Shown here: piece after piece, positions 22,526 to 31,675 of the stretch | Layout of the letters: each line of letters begins with the position of its first letter | How positions within the stretch are numbered: the first letter of the stretch is position 1 | Source of the DNA: Flavobacteriales bacterium | Lineage (GTDB): Bacteria; Bacteroidota; Bacteroidia; Flavobacteriales_F; PHOS-HE28 | NCBI GenBank assembly: GCA_016721825.1 | Contig: JADKHI010000004.1 | Span: forward strand, 248,001 to 312,000 | Length of the DNA stretch: 64,000 bases | Direction of reading: 5' to 3' | Position numbers and translations under genes: made by a program | Notes under the pieces: model-generated | Told to the model about the DNA's origin: nothing | The model's input: only the letters and a program-made list of their open reading frames with translations | The model's database searches: none

Positions 22526-25500
22526 CGGGACAACGCCAAGGGCAGCACCACGAAGAAGGTCGTCCCTTCCTCCTCGCGGCTCTCGAAGCGGACGGAGCCA
22601 CCGGCCTGTTCCACGATGCGTTTCACCATGGCAAGGCCCAGGCCCATGCCGCTGTTCTTGGTGGTGAAGCTTGGCGTGAAGATGCGGTCGTGGATGCGCT
22701 CGGGAATGCCGCTGCCGTTGTCGGTGACCGTTGCGAGCGCATGACCATCTTGTTCCCGCAGACGCACATCAATGCGCCCCTCGCGCCCTTCGGGAATGGC
22801 CTGCACGGCGTTCTTCAGCAGGTTGTTGAACACGCGCAACAGGTGTTCGCGGTCGGCGAGCACGGGCAATGAGGGGCCTTCGTGCAGCACGATGGAGATG
22901 CCAGGACTAGCATGGAACACATCCACGGCGGCGCGCGCCACATCCTTCAGATCAAGCGCTTCGGGATCCGCCACGGGCATCTGCGCGAACTGACTGAAGG
23001 CCGAGGCCACACCACTGAGCGCATCGATCTGGTGAACGAGCCCGGTGCTCAACTTGTCCAGCTTCTCCTTCGCATCAGGTGCGGTCGGATCCCACGAGCG
23101 CTGGAAGAGCTGGATGCTCAGCTTCATCGGCGTGAGCGGGTTCTTGATCTCGTGCGCCACCTGGCGGGCCATCTCGCGCCAGGCGCTCTCACGCTCGCTC
23201 TGCGCCAGCCGTTCCGCGCTTGCACGCAGCTCCTCCACCTTGCGGTTGTACACGTCCACCAGCGCACCAAGCTCGTCGCGACCCTGGTAGGGGATGGGTT
23301 CGTTGTGCGCACCGAGGGCGATGCGTTCGAGCCCGCGTTGCAACAGCGCCAGCGGTCGCGTGGTCCAATTGGTGATCACCGCAGCGGCCACCAAGCTGAG
23401 CACGAAGAGGAGCACGAAGAGGTTCACGATGGCCACCACACCGGCGGCCCGTTCCTGCTCCAGTTCGCCTTGGCGCGCGAAATAGGGCAGGGCCATGTAG
23501 GCGAGCACTTCACCACGGTCGTTGCGGAAGGGTGCGTATGCGGTGCGGAAGCGTGCGGAGCCGATGCGCTCCTCGTGCGTGAAGCTGCTGGCCCCTTCCA
23601 CCGCAAGGCGACGGAAGGCTTCGGGGTCCATGCGCGGTGCGATGAGGCCCGTGTTGAACACCTGCGGGCGTGAGGTGGCGAGCAAGCCGCCGTCGGGCGA
23701 GTAGAGCGTGATGTCCGTGAAGAAGACGTTGCTGAGCTTGCTGAGCAGGTGGTTGAGGTAGGCGCCCATGCGGGCGCTCAACACGGCTTCGCCACGCAGC
23801 TTGTCGTGCAGTTCCACACCGGCGCTGCGCGTGCGTTCCTCGAGCAGTTCGTTGGTGTGCTGTTCGTAGTGGCCGCTCAACAGGCGTTGCGTACCGAGCG
23901 CGAAGAGGAAGAGGCCGAGCGCGGCGAAGAAGAGCACACCGGTGCGGAGCTTGCCACTGAGGCCGAGCGTCGGCAGGCCGCGATGCACGATCAGCGTGCG
24001 CACGAAAAGGACCACCGCCGCCAGCAGCACGAAGAAGGTGAAGAGGTAGCTGAAAGTGGTGAGCTGATCGAGCCAGGTCGGTTCCTTCAAGCCGAGTACC
24101 ACCACCACGCCGTTGGGGCTGCCCATGGCGATGTGGTCGTAGCCCCCTTCGAAGTAGCGCAGTCCGAAGGAGGGCACCGAGCGCGACCAACGCACAGGGT
24201 ACACGTACGCGCCATCACGTTCCGCGAGGGCGCCATGCTCGTAGCGTGCACGGGTGTATCGGCTCAGGCGACGTTGTTGCGGTGCGTCACCGGCAAGCAG
24301 CAGCTCGGGGAAGCCAAGGCCTTCGGAGCGCAAGCGCGGCATCAGCTCCACATACAGCGATCCACGGATGGTGTCCGACGCGGGTGTGATCAGCGCGATG
24401 TACAAGGCTGTTTCTCCCGGGCGTCGCACACTGCGCAGGCGTGGTTGACCAGTGGCGGGCACGCCTTGTTCGAAACGTTCGGTGAGCTGCGCGATGCTCG
24501 GCGACGCATCCGGCGACGTGGTGCACCGCAGTTGGCCATGTGCATTGTAGAGGTAGAGGCGCACATCGTAGCGGTCCCAGTAACCGGTGAACTGTTCCTG
24601 CCGCACCACGCGGTCCAGGTCGGCGGCCGTGCAGGCGAGGGTGTCACTGTCCCACCACGCGAGCACTTGCGGATCGCTCCGTGTTGCGGCAGCGGCGTCC
24701 CGGAACAACAGTTCGATCACCGGGTCCTCGTGGATGCTCGCTGGCTCAGCCAGCACATAGCGGTCGCGTTCCTCCCGCTTCAGTGTGTGGCGGTTGAAGA
24801 GGTGTGCGGCATAGACGGAGAGCAGGGCGATCAGCAGCAGGCCATGGCCCATGCGCACGCGTGTGCGTCGCGCGGCCACCAGCACGATCAGCACGGGCAA
24901 GGGCCACAGCACCAGCACCGTGTCGTACACGTGGGCAAGGTGATGGACCAGCAATGAGCACGCGAAGGCGATGGCGCTGAACAAGGCCAGATCACGCAAG
25001 GAGGCTTTCACGCCGAGCCACCACACAAGGCCATCGGCGAGCACGCTCCACGCGGCCAGCAACAAGGCCACGGCGATGAGCGCGGTCACGCTGTAGCGAT
25101 CAAAGCTCTGAAGGTGGAAGAGGTCGAGATCCACGCTGCTGTCGTACACCAGACCGATCAGAGTGTCGTTGATCCACGCCGCGAAACCGATCAGTGCGAG
25201 GACCGAAACCGATATGGCGATCCGCCACCGTTGAGGCGAAGGAACAGCGCGCATTACGCGGTGCGCATAGGCCGCGAGGAAGAGCAACAAGAGCACATCC
25301 ACCAGCAGGTCGCCGAGCGAAGGCAACAGGAAAGAAGCCGCGTAGAGCGCGGGATTGAACAAGGGCATGTCGCCGATGAGGTCCGATAGCCCGATGGCCA
25401 GCGACAGCCACCGCAAGGTGAAGAGGACAACGACCAGGAGCACCAGCGACAGCCACGGACCACGCTGATCCGCCATCATGCACGCAGCGCTCCAGAGGAA

Positions 25501-26112
25501 GCGGAGCAGGCAGGCCAGCGCGACCACCAACAACAGGATGCGTGCCCAGAGCGACCCCGTCTGTTGACCATCGCCCCATTGCACGCGGAACATCACACGC
25601 GCATTGCCATCGCGCACCACCGTGCCCACACCTGCACCGAAGGCGGCCTCCAACGCCAGCGGTGTGCCCAGCGTCTCGTTGAAGCCTTTACGGAGGTAGC
25701 GGTTCTCGAAGGGCGGATCGTACCAGATGCGTTGCGCCGCGAGGGTGGTGCGTTGGCCGTTCAGCGAAACGTGGGTGAGGTAGCAACCATCGGAGGCCAC
25801 CACATGTCCGGGACCGGATAGGATGGGGCGCACCAGAGGCGCCGTGCCTGTCCAATAGCGCAGTTGCTCACCCTCCCACACCAACACATCGATGCCCTCT
25901 GAGTTCCGCACGCCGGAACGCGCCCACAAGGCGTTGGTGTCGGCGCTCACCGCTTCCGCCAGTTCCTTCAGCACGCTGGCCTGTCGGGCCACAGTGGCTT
26001 GCAACTGTTCGGCCGTGCGTTCCAAGTGCGATTCATCCTGCGCATCGGGCAGCAACAAGGCGCCGGTGCCGAACACCAGGGCCAACAGAAGCCAACGGAA
26101 GGGAATGAGCAT
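22522..26112 (-). CDS. NtrY-like sensor histidine kinase, very large
   Basis: 1196 residues. The N-terminal 480 residues hold an exported part and about eight membrane helices. A second extracytoplasmic domain runs about 480-690, then helices, a third sensor region (CACHE-like, about 770-910), one helix (VVAIVNLFVLLFVLSLVAAAVI), a HAMP segment (RPLALLQRGLERIALGAHN), and the kinase core. The H-box is MARQVAHEIKNPLTPMKLSI, the form typical of NtrY. N-box NNLLKNAVQAIPEG, G1 VTDNGSGIPE, G2 GMGLGLAMVKRIV. Start ATG 26112 with -7 motif TACTTTGG at 26139-26146. No response regulator is adjacent, so it is an orphan kinase. Signal unknown. Confidence 0.88.
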   Translation of the reverse strand: MLIPFRWLLLALVFGTGALLLPDAQDESHLERTAEQLQATVARQASVLKELAEAVSADTNALWARSGVRNSEGIDVLVWEGEQLRYWTGTAPLVRPILSGPGHVVASDGCYLTHVSLNGQRTTLAAQRIWYDPPFENRYLRKGFNETLGTPLALEAAFGAGVGTVVRDGNARVMFRVQWGDGQQTGSLWARILLLVVALACLLRFLWSAACMMADQRGPWLSLVLLVVVLFTLRWLSLAIGLSDLIGDMPLFNPALYAASFLLPSLGDLLVDVLLLLFLAAYAHRVMRAVPSPQRWRIAISVSVLALIGFAAWINDTLIGLVYDSSVDLDLFHLQSFDRYSVTALIAVALLLAAWSVLADGLVWWLGVKASLRDLALFSAIAFACSLLVHHLAHVYDTVLVLWPLPVLIVLVAARRTRVRMGHGLLLIALLSVYAAHLFNRHTLKREERDRYVLAEPASIHEDPVIELLFRDAAAATRSDPQVLAWWDSDTLACTAADLDRVVRQEQFTGYWDRYDVRLYLYNAHGQLRCTTSPDASPSIAQLTERFEQGVPATGQPRLRSVRRPGETALYIALITPASDTIRGSLYVELMPRLRSEGLGFPELLLAGDAPQQRRLSRYTRARYEHGALAERDGAYVYPVRWSRSVPSFGLRYFEGGYDHIAMGSPNGVVVVLGLKEPTWLDQLTTFSYLFTFFVLLAAVVLFVRTLIVHRGLPTLGLSGKLRTGVLFFAALGLFLFALGTQRLLSGHYEQHTNELLEERTRSAGVELHDKLRGEAVLSARMGAYLNHLLSKLSNVFFTDITLYSPDGGLLATSRPQVFNTGLIAPRMDPEAFRRLAVEGASSFTHEERIGSARFRTAYAPFRNDRGEVLAYMALPYFARQGELEQERAAGVVAIVNLFVLLFVLSLVAAAVITNWTTRPLALLQRGLERIALGAHNEPIPYQGRDELGALVDVYNRKVEELRASAERLAQSERESAWREMARQVAHEIKNPLTPMKLSIQLFQRSWDPTAPDAKEKLDKLSTGLVHQIDALSGVASAFSQFAQMPVADPEALDLKDVARAAVDVFHASPGISIVLHEGPSLPVLADREHLLRVFNNLLKNAVQAIPEGREGRIDVRLREQDGHALATVTDNGSGIPERIHDRIFTPSFTTKNSGMGLGLAMVKRIVEQAGGSVRFESREEEGTTFFVVLPLALSR

Positions 26113-26245
26113 ACGGGCCGGGGCCGGCAAGGGCCGGACCAAAGTAAGGCGCGGTCCTTTGGAGAGGCCGGTGCTCAATTGTCAGAGGCCCCCTGTACGA
26201 TGCTCCGTCCAGAGAGCAGGGAGCGCCGATGGAACAGGACCGAGC

Positions 26246-26848
26246 CTACTTGTTCGCGCCACCGAAGACCACACCGGCGGTAACGTAGAACGTGAAGTAC
26301 TTGGCATCACTGGTGAAACCATCCTGCTCCTTGAACACCTTGCTCAGCCCATAGGTCATGCCGGTCTCCAGCGTGATGATGGTGATGTCCGCTCCGAGCC
26401 CAGCGTTCCAATTGAAGGAACCGGAGTTGAAGTCGTCCTTGTTCCATTCGATCTTGTCATCCTTGTCGTCCACGCTCAGCAGCACATCGTAGGTGGGGCC
26501 CGTATTGAAACGCAACCGGAAGCCGTCGCCATCGATCAGGTTGTACCCGACCAGCGCTTTCAATTTCAAGTTGCTGCGCACGAGGTTGTCCTCGACCACC
26601 AGGCTGTCGCCCACGCTCACCACGGTACTGTTGCGCTCGAAGAAGCCGCCAGGTTGGAAGTAGAATCGATCGCCAATGCGCATATCCAAGCCGATCATTG
26701 CGCCCAGCGCGGCCTTGTACTCAGCGCCTTCGGGCGCATCGGTCAGCTTCTGCATGGTGATCCCCAATTGAGGATTGACCGCGAACTGGGCCATTGTCGC
26801 GAAAGGCATGATGATCACGGAAAACAGCAGGAAGGAGAGTCGTTTCAT
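26246..26848 (-). CDS. outer-membrane beta-barrel protein (PorT/OmpW-like)
   Basis: 200 residues with a signal peptide (MKRLSFLLFSVIIMPFATMAQ). Alternating beta strands of a small barrel follow: FAVNPQLGITMQKLTD, GAMIGLDMRIGDRFYFQPGG, LKLKALVGYNLIDGDGFRLR, and a C-terminal strand ending AGVVFGGANK. Typical small porin-like protein of Bacteroidota; cargo or role unknown. Stands alone downstream of a terminator-like hairpin. Confidence 0.75.
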   Translation of the reverse strand: MKRLSFLLFSVIIMPFATMAQFAVNPQLGITMQKLTDAPEGAEYKAALGAMIGLDMRIGDRFYFQPGGFFERNSTVVSVGDSLVVEDNLVRSNLKLKALVGYNLIDGDGFRLRFNTGPTYDVLLSVDDKDDKIEWNKDDFNSGSFNWNAGLGADITIITLETGMTYGLSKVFKEQDGFTSDAKYFTFYVTAGVVFGGANK

Positions 26849-26997
26849 GACGTCGAGGCGTGAGTTGGGGGGCGCTGCCGAAGCTATGCACGCTGGTCCA
26901 GAGCACCAAGAGGTGCTGCGTGTTCCGTGAGAAGTAAGGAAGCAAGGATCGACCGTCAGCGGATCAGGACCATTGCGAACAGGGGGCGGAACAACAA

Positions 26998-27012
26998 GGG
27001 GCGTAGCGCCCC
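26998..27012 (-). terminator. hairpin behind the STAS-like gene
   Basis: GGGGCG (26998-27003) pairs with CGCCCC (27007-27012), with a three-base loop. On the reverse strand it starts about nine bases after the stop at 27021. The T-tract is short (TTGTTG). Confidence 0.4.
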
Positions 27013-27020
27013 CCATTTGG

Positions 27021-27413
27021 TCACTGCGTGTTCAGCCAGCTGCGCGCTTCAACCTCCGTACGGAACACTTGCGTGGGCACGGGCGGGGGGAAGTAAGCGA
27101 AGTAGAGCCGCGTGATGCGGTCGCCCAGATCGTTGTGCACCACCCAGGCCACCGCACGGGTGAAGTCCTCCACGGGATACGGACGGTACTGATCGGTGGT
27201 GATCATGTCCACGTCGAAGTCCGGCTGCTCGGGCAGCACGATCAGTACGCGGGCGGGTTGTTGGGCAGGGGTCAATTTCTGACGCATCTGTAGGATGCGT
27301 TGGATGCCTGCGCTGTTGATGGTGACGTCCGGCTTGAAGTGTACTTCGAGCAGGTCGGGTGCGGACCGGATCAACAACGCGAGGTCCGTGTCGATGGGAG
27401 CGATAGCGTTCAT
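27021..27413 (-). CDS. STAS/SEC14-like small protein
   Basis: 130 residues. The pattern LLEVHFKPDVTINSAGIQRI, then RVLIVLPEQPDFDVDMITTD, AVAWVVHNDLGDRITRLYFA and the closing FRTEVEARSWL resembles the DUF7793 / STAS-like proteins of Flavobacteriales. These often end in a TEEEA-WL type motif. No catalytic motif. ATG at 27413; longer readings run through the neighbour. It follows the FGE remnant by 50 bases. Confidence 0.6.
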   Translation of the reverse strand: MNAIAPIDTDLALLIRSAPDLLEVHFKPDVTINSAGIQRILQMRQKLTPAQQPARVLIVLPEQPDFDVDMITTDQYRPYPVEDFTRAVAWVVHNDLGDRITRLYFAYFPPPVPTQVFRTEVEARSWLNTQ

Positions 27414-27463
27414 GGTGTGAGGCTGCGAGGATAGGTAGAACGTCGGGAACCACCAGGGGGCCA

Positions 27464-28158
27464 TCACTTCACCACCACCACATCCTTCACACAGCGGAAG
27501 CCCACGTGGCTCATGCCACTGTCCTCGGTGCTTCCCTGGCGCGCACTGGGGCGGTAGCGCTCACAGTAGCTGTCGTGGCAGAGGAAACTACCACCGCGTT
27601 GGGCGCGCCGTTTCTCATAGGGATGCTCCGGGTCGTAGCTCTTCACAGGGCCTGTGGGGTCTCGTTGCACGCTGTGCGGTTCACACTGTCCATAGGCGGT
27701 GACATCGATCCAGTCGCTGCACCATTCCCACACATTGCCGGCCATGTCGTGCAGGCCATAGCCGTTCGCGAAGTAGTGGCCAACGGGCGCAGTGCTCGCA
27801 TAGCCATCGATCTTGGTGTTGCGCACGGGAAAAACACCTTGGAAGCTGTTGCACTTCACCAGCGTGTCGCTGGGCTTGTCGTTGCCCCAGACGAAGAGCT
27901 GGTCGTCCACGCCACCGCGCGCGGCGCGTTCCCATTCGGCTTCCGTGGGCAAGCGCTTGCCGGCCCAGGTGCAATAGGCCACGGCATCGCGCCAGCTGAT
28001 GTGCACCACGGGGTGGTCCAAGCGGTCATCGATGGTGCTGCCCGGACCTTCGGGGTGCTTCCAGTCGGCACCCGGCATCCAGCTCCACCATTGCGTCCAA
28101 TCGTCCAGCGGGACTTCCTGCTCAGGAGGAGTGAACACGAGTGAACCCGGCTCTTCGT
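27464..28158 (-). pseudogene. formylglycine-generating-enzyme (SUMF1/FGE) gene, 5' truncated
   Basis: The protein-like part begins at PGSLVFTPPEQEVPLDDW and runs through HPEGPGSTIDDR, HPVVHISWRDAVAYCTWAGK, RLPTEAEWERAARGG and DMAGNVWEWCSDW to HVGFRCVKD. The paired active-site cysteines of FGE are intact (GGSFLCHDSYCERYR). The first part of the domain, normally starting near MVWIPGG-FxMG, is missing: upstream the same frame is nonsense, and another frame encodes part of a porin. FGE oxidises a cysteine of sulfatases to formylglycine. As it stands the gene has no plausible start or signal sequence and is probably dead. Confidence 0.75.
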
Positions 28159-28320
28159 CTTGGTGTCGAAGTAGAGACTCAGGTTGAGCCCCGACCAGTT
28201 TTTCGCGCCGGGCTGTTCGCTGATGGTGGAGAAGGCGGCGCCGCCCTCCAGCTCGAACTCGATGTTGCCGGGGTTCAGCTTGTCTCCGAAGAGCAAGGCG
28301 ATCAGCACTTGAGCGTCCAT
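28159..28320 (-). pseudogene. porin/PorT-family fragment fused to the FGE remnant
   Basis: Reading frame from 28320: MDAQVLIALLFGDKLN, then IEFELEGGAAFSTISE and LNLSLYFDTKTKSR. The QVLIALLFGDKLN block matches the start of the mature part of a common Bacteroidota outer-membrane beta-barrel family. The signal peptide that should precede it is absent (in-frame sequence back to a stop is polar). After TKTKSR the frame becomes meaningless and the FGE frame takes over, so both ends are broken. Confidence 0.6.
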
Positions 28321-28444
28321 CCGTCGAGCAGGTTGCGATCGCCATCGTGCGGCAAAGGGATCTGACCTTCATGTGCTTGGCGAGCACTGAGCAAGGTAAT
28401 CCCGGCCCACCACCCCGCAGTGGAGCGATGCCTTCGTTCGGCCC

Positions 28445-28452
28445 TACTTTGC
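28445..28452 (+). promoter_or_regulatory. -7 promoter element of mazG
   Basis: TACTTTGC, 35 bases before the mazG ATG at 28488, a clear match to the local motif. Confidence 0.5.
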
Positions 28453-28487
28453 ACAGCGAACTTTCCACCATCCACGTCCTCGTCATC

Positions 28488-29285
28488 ATGGATCCACGCC
28501 TCGTTGCCTTCGAACGCCTGTTGAACATCATGGACGACCTGCGCGCCAAGTGCCCGTGGGACATGAAGCAGACCTTCGAAACGCTGCGGCCCCTCACCAT
28601 CGAAGAGACCTACGAGCTCGGTGATGCGATCCTGGAGAAGGACCTCGACGGCGTGAAGAAGGAGATCGGCGACCTGATGCTGCATATGGTGTTCTACGCC
28701 AAGCTCGGGCAGGAGCAGGGTGCTTTCACCATCACCGATGTGCTCAACGGGATCTGCGAGAAGCTCATCCACCGACACCCGCACATCTACGGTGATGTGA
28801 AGGTGAAGGACGATGAGGAGGTGAAGGCCAACTGGGAGAAGATCAAATTGGCTGAGCGCCGTACCCTCGACCCACTGGGTCGACCCGTGACCGCACCCAG
28901 TGTATTGGAAGGCGTGCCGCGCGGACTACCCAGCTTGGTGAAGGCCATCCGCATCCAGGACAAGGCCCGTGGTGTGGGCTTCGACTGGGAGCACCGCGAT
29001 CAGGTGTGGGCCAAGGTGAACGAGGAACTCGGTGAACTGAAGCATGAAGTGGACAGCGACTCACCGAAGCAAGCCGAAGAGCTCGGCGACGTGCTCTTCA
29101 GCCTGGTGAACTACGCGCGCTTCCTCAGCATCGATCCGGACGAGGCGCTCGAACGCACCAACCGCAAGTTCATCCGGCGCTTCCAGTTCCTCGAACGCGA
29201 AAGCGTGAAGGACGGACACGCGCTCGGCGACATGACATTGGCACAGATGGACACCTATTGGGAGCGGGCGAAGGGAGAGGAGTGA
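28488..29285 (+). CDS. mazG: nucleoside triphosphate pyrophosphohydrolase MazG
   Basis: 265 residues with two MazG domains. The first (about 7-115) has CPWDMKQTFETLRPLTIEET, then the metal-binding EETYEL and EIGDLMLHMVF. The second (about 165-250) has VNEELGELKHEV and EELGDVLFSLVNYAR. It hydrolyses NTPs and dNTPs to monophosphates and pyrophosphate, cleaning the pool and, in E. coli, affecting the stringent response. The ATG at 28488 is preceded by a promoter motif. Converges on the metallophosphoesterase gene with no gap (stop at 29285, next stop at 29286). Confidence 0.95.
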   Translation: MDPRLVAFERLLNIMDDLRAKCPWDMKQTFETLRPLTIEETYELGDAILEKDLDGVKKEIGDLMLHMVFYAKLGQEQGAFTITDVLNGICEKLIHRHPHIYGDVKVKDDEEVKANWEKIKLAERRTLDPLGRPVTAPSVLEGVPRGLPSLVKAIRIQDKARGVGFDWEHRDQVWAKVNEELGELKHEVDSDSPKQAEELGDVLFSLVNYARFLSIDPDEALERTNRKFIRRFQFLERESVKDGHALGDMTLAQMDTYWERAKGEE

Positions 29286-31649
29286 TCACTTCGCGGCGGA
29301 AGGCAACGGAAAACTCCACTCCGCTGGCAAGTCCAGTTCACCGTCGTGCGCAGGCAACCCCGGCGACCTTCCGAAGTCACTCCACTTCAGCGGGCCGTCC
29401 ACGCCGTGCGGGATCAACCGCACCATGCCGGTCGATCGTTCCACCACCACTTCGATGAAGCTCTGGAAGAAGGGTGCCTGGTTGTGATCGAAGGCGGCGC
29501 TGAGCCACTCCGCACTGAAGGGCCACCCGTTGTACTTCGTGGTCCACACCCAGGCGGGGTGCTTGTACCAAGGCGTCAGCGCGTCGATCTTGGCGGTGAG
29601 GGGTCCGCGTGCAGGATAGTGCGCGAACACATCCGTGGGCATGGTGCCTTCTGGAGTGAGCGCAGCGCCCAAGCTGAGGTAGGCACCGCCACCGCCGTTC
29701 ACGAAGTGGTGCATCGGCGGGCCACCGGTGCTGTCGGGTTCCACGTAGTACTCCAGATCGTGCGTGTCGCCCGCCATGGCGATGGTGACGTGGTGTTCCT
29801 TCAGCAGCGTGTGCAGCTCGGTGAACTCCGTGGTCATGTCGCCTTGGTACTCGCCTGCGGCGAAGAACGGATGGCCGAGCAACGCGAAGATGAAGCGGCC
29901 CTTGTTCGCCTCCAGCACCTGCTTCACCCATTGCAGTTGCACGGGATCCAATCGGCGCAACACACCGGTGTCGATCGCGATGAATACGAAGTCGCCGCAA
30001 CGCACTTGGAAGAAGGGCGCTTGCTGGAAGCCGGAGGGAACGTGGTAGAGGTCGCGCAGGCGTTGCGTTTCCGTGAGGTAGCCTTCCACCTTCGCATCGG
30101 TCGTGGTGCTGAGGTGCAGATCGCTGGCGATGCGCGCCTTCATGGCGATGCGCGCCGCCTCGGGCGTGTAGAAGGTCGCGGCGAATCCTTCGAGCGCATC
30201 GTACCAGTCGTGGTTGCCGGGGATCGCGAACACAGGTTTCGTCACGCCCTTGAAGGGCAACCAGAACTTGCGTTCGTAATCGCGCAGCGCACCGGTGGGG
30301 TAGATCACATCGCTGCTGATCACCATGAAGCGCACATCAGGCTGCTCCATCACGGCGAGGATGCGGTCCTTCAACACCCACTGTGATGGATCACCTTCCC
30401 CGGGATCACCGATGATCACGAAGCGGAAGTCGGTGGTATCGTTCACGCCTTCCGGCGAAAGGCTGAAGGAGGCAGCAGTCGGTGACGGTTCCACGGCGTT
30501 CACCATGGCCTCGCGCCAGGTGTCGGTGTGGCTGGCGGCCCAACTGTCCCACATGCCCGCGGCCCAGTTCTCGGTATCGAAGTACCAGCTCATGCCCCAC
30601 ACCGGCATGGTAGCAGCCAGCACCGCGCTGAAGGGCAGACCGATCTGAAGGCCATTGCGCAATGCGTTACGTAGCGAATAGGAGGCTTTGCGAAGGCGGA
30701 TGCCGATGCGCAAACGACGCAGGAGCCAAGCTCGGACCACAGGACGAGGACCGAAGCGGCGGCGCTTTTCCTTGGGCACTTGTTGTACCCATTGCCACGC
30801 GGCGCGTTCGACAGGCGCGCTGGAGCGGCGAAGCAGGGAACGTTGTGGCGCGATGATGCCGTAGGCGATGATCAACGCGATGGCGAGGTCGCCCACCACA
30901 GCGATGAATGGGGACAGGATCCCGAGGGCGGTGCGGTCGAAGCCCATGCGTCCCAAGTGGATCGCGAAGAGGATAAGCACGAGGCTGATGATCCATCGCC
31001 GGTCGATCGGTGCACGGGCGGCTTCTTCATCCTCCAAACGCTGTCCCTCGGCCATCACCTCGGCATCGTCACCCATGCCGATGGAACGCACTTCATCCTC
31101 ACTGGCCTGATCAAGCTGCCCGGTGCGGCTGCGCAGAATGGTGAAGGCAATGCCTGCGATGCGCGCGGCCCCGGCAATGGCCACGGTCCACTCGCGTGTG
31201 AAGGGGCTCAGTGCGATGATGAACAGGAAGAGGCCACTGTTGCCGAGGAAGGAGAGCGCGGAGGCATGTCGGCGGCTACCACCACGCCAGGCCTTCACCC
31301 CCTCGGTCGCATGGCGCAAGGCGTCCACCGCGAAGGTGATGGCGAGGAAAAGCACGAGCGCGGAGGTGCGGAAGAGCCCTTCGTTGATGAGCAGGATGCC
31401 TAGCACCAGCGATAGTGCACCACTAAGCCAAGCGGATCGCCGTTCCGAAGGTGTTGCACGTCGGAAGCCATGCACTAGCTCCAGGATGGCGGCCCACACG
31501 AGCAACCCGCCCACGCGGGGTTCAACAGGCGCATCAGGCCAGACAGGTGCCAGCAACGCAAGTGTGCCGAGCAAGCAGGCGAAGGCCGTGAACAGCAGTT
31601 GCTGTCGGCGTAGCTGCCGCGGTAGCAAGGGCTGCACTTCCGGATCCAC
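29286..31649 (-). CDS. membrane-anchored metallophosphoesterase with HdeD-like N-terminus
   Basis: 787 residues. The first 170 residues have about six helices resembling the HdeD/DUF308 repeat (LSGALSLVLGILLINEGLFR). More helices come at about 225-280 and 335-355. The calcineurin-like phosphoesterase domain is about 410-690, with metal-site motifs FVIIGDPGEGD, VISSDVIYP, AIPGNHDWYD, FALLGHPFF and AMAGDTHDLEYY. The combination suggests an enzyme acting at the outer face of the inner membrane, but its substrate is unknown. Sequence ends LPLPSAAK-like without a sorting domain. Confidence 0.82.
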   Translation of the reverse strand: MDPEVQPLLPRQLRRQQLLFTAFACLLGTLALLAPVWPDAPVEPRVGGLLVWAAILELVHGFRRATPSERRSAWLSGALSLVLGILLINEGLFRTSALVLFLAITFAVDALRHATEGVKAWRGGSRRHASALSFLGNSGLFLFIIALSPFTREWTVAIAGAARIAGIAFTILRSRTGQLDQASEDEVRSIGMGDDAEVMAEGQRLEDEEAARAPIDRRWIISLVLILFAIHLGRMGFDRTALGILSPFIAVVGDLAIALIIAYGIIAPQRSLLRRSSAPVERAAWQWVQQVPKEKRRRFGPRPVVRAWLLRRLRIGIRLRKASYSLRNALRNGLQIGLPFSAVLAATMPVWGMSWYFDTENWAAGMWDSWAASHTDTWREAMVNAVEPSPTAASFSLSPEGVNDTTDFRFVIIGDPGEGDPSQWVLKDRILAVMEQPDVRFMVISSDVIYPTGALRDYERKFWLPFKGVTKPVFAIPGNHDWYDALEGFAATFYTPEAARIAMKARIASDLHLSTTTDAKVEGYLTETQRLRDLYHVPSGFQQAPFFQVRCGDFVFIAIDTGVLRRLDPVQLQWVKQVLEANKGRFIFALLGHPFFAAGEYQGDMTTEFTELHTLLKEHHVTIAMAGDTHDLEYYVEPDSTGGPPMHHFVNGGGGAYLSLGAALTPEGTMPTDVFAHYPARGPLTAKIDALTPWYKHPAWVWTTKYNGWPFSAEWLSAAFDHNQAPFFQSFIEVVVERSTGMVRLIPHGVDGPLKWSDFGRSPGLPAHDGELDLPAEWSFPLPSAAK

Positions 31650-31675
31650 GGCTGCTGCTTACCGGACCGCGTTGC

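Noticed and set aside
28347..28487. N-terminal extension of mazG
   Set aside because: It would run across the promoter motif at 28445 and has no MazG-like sequence; the ATG at 28488 starts the domain directly.
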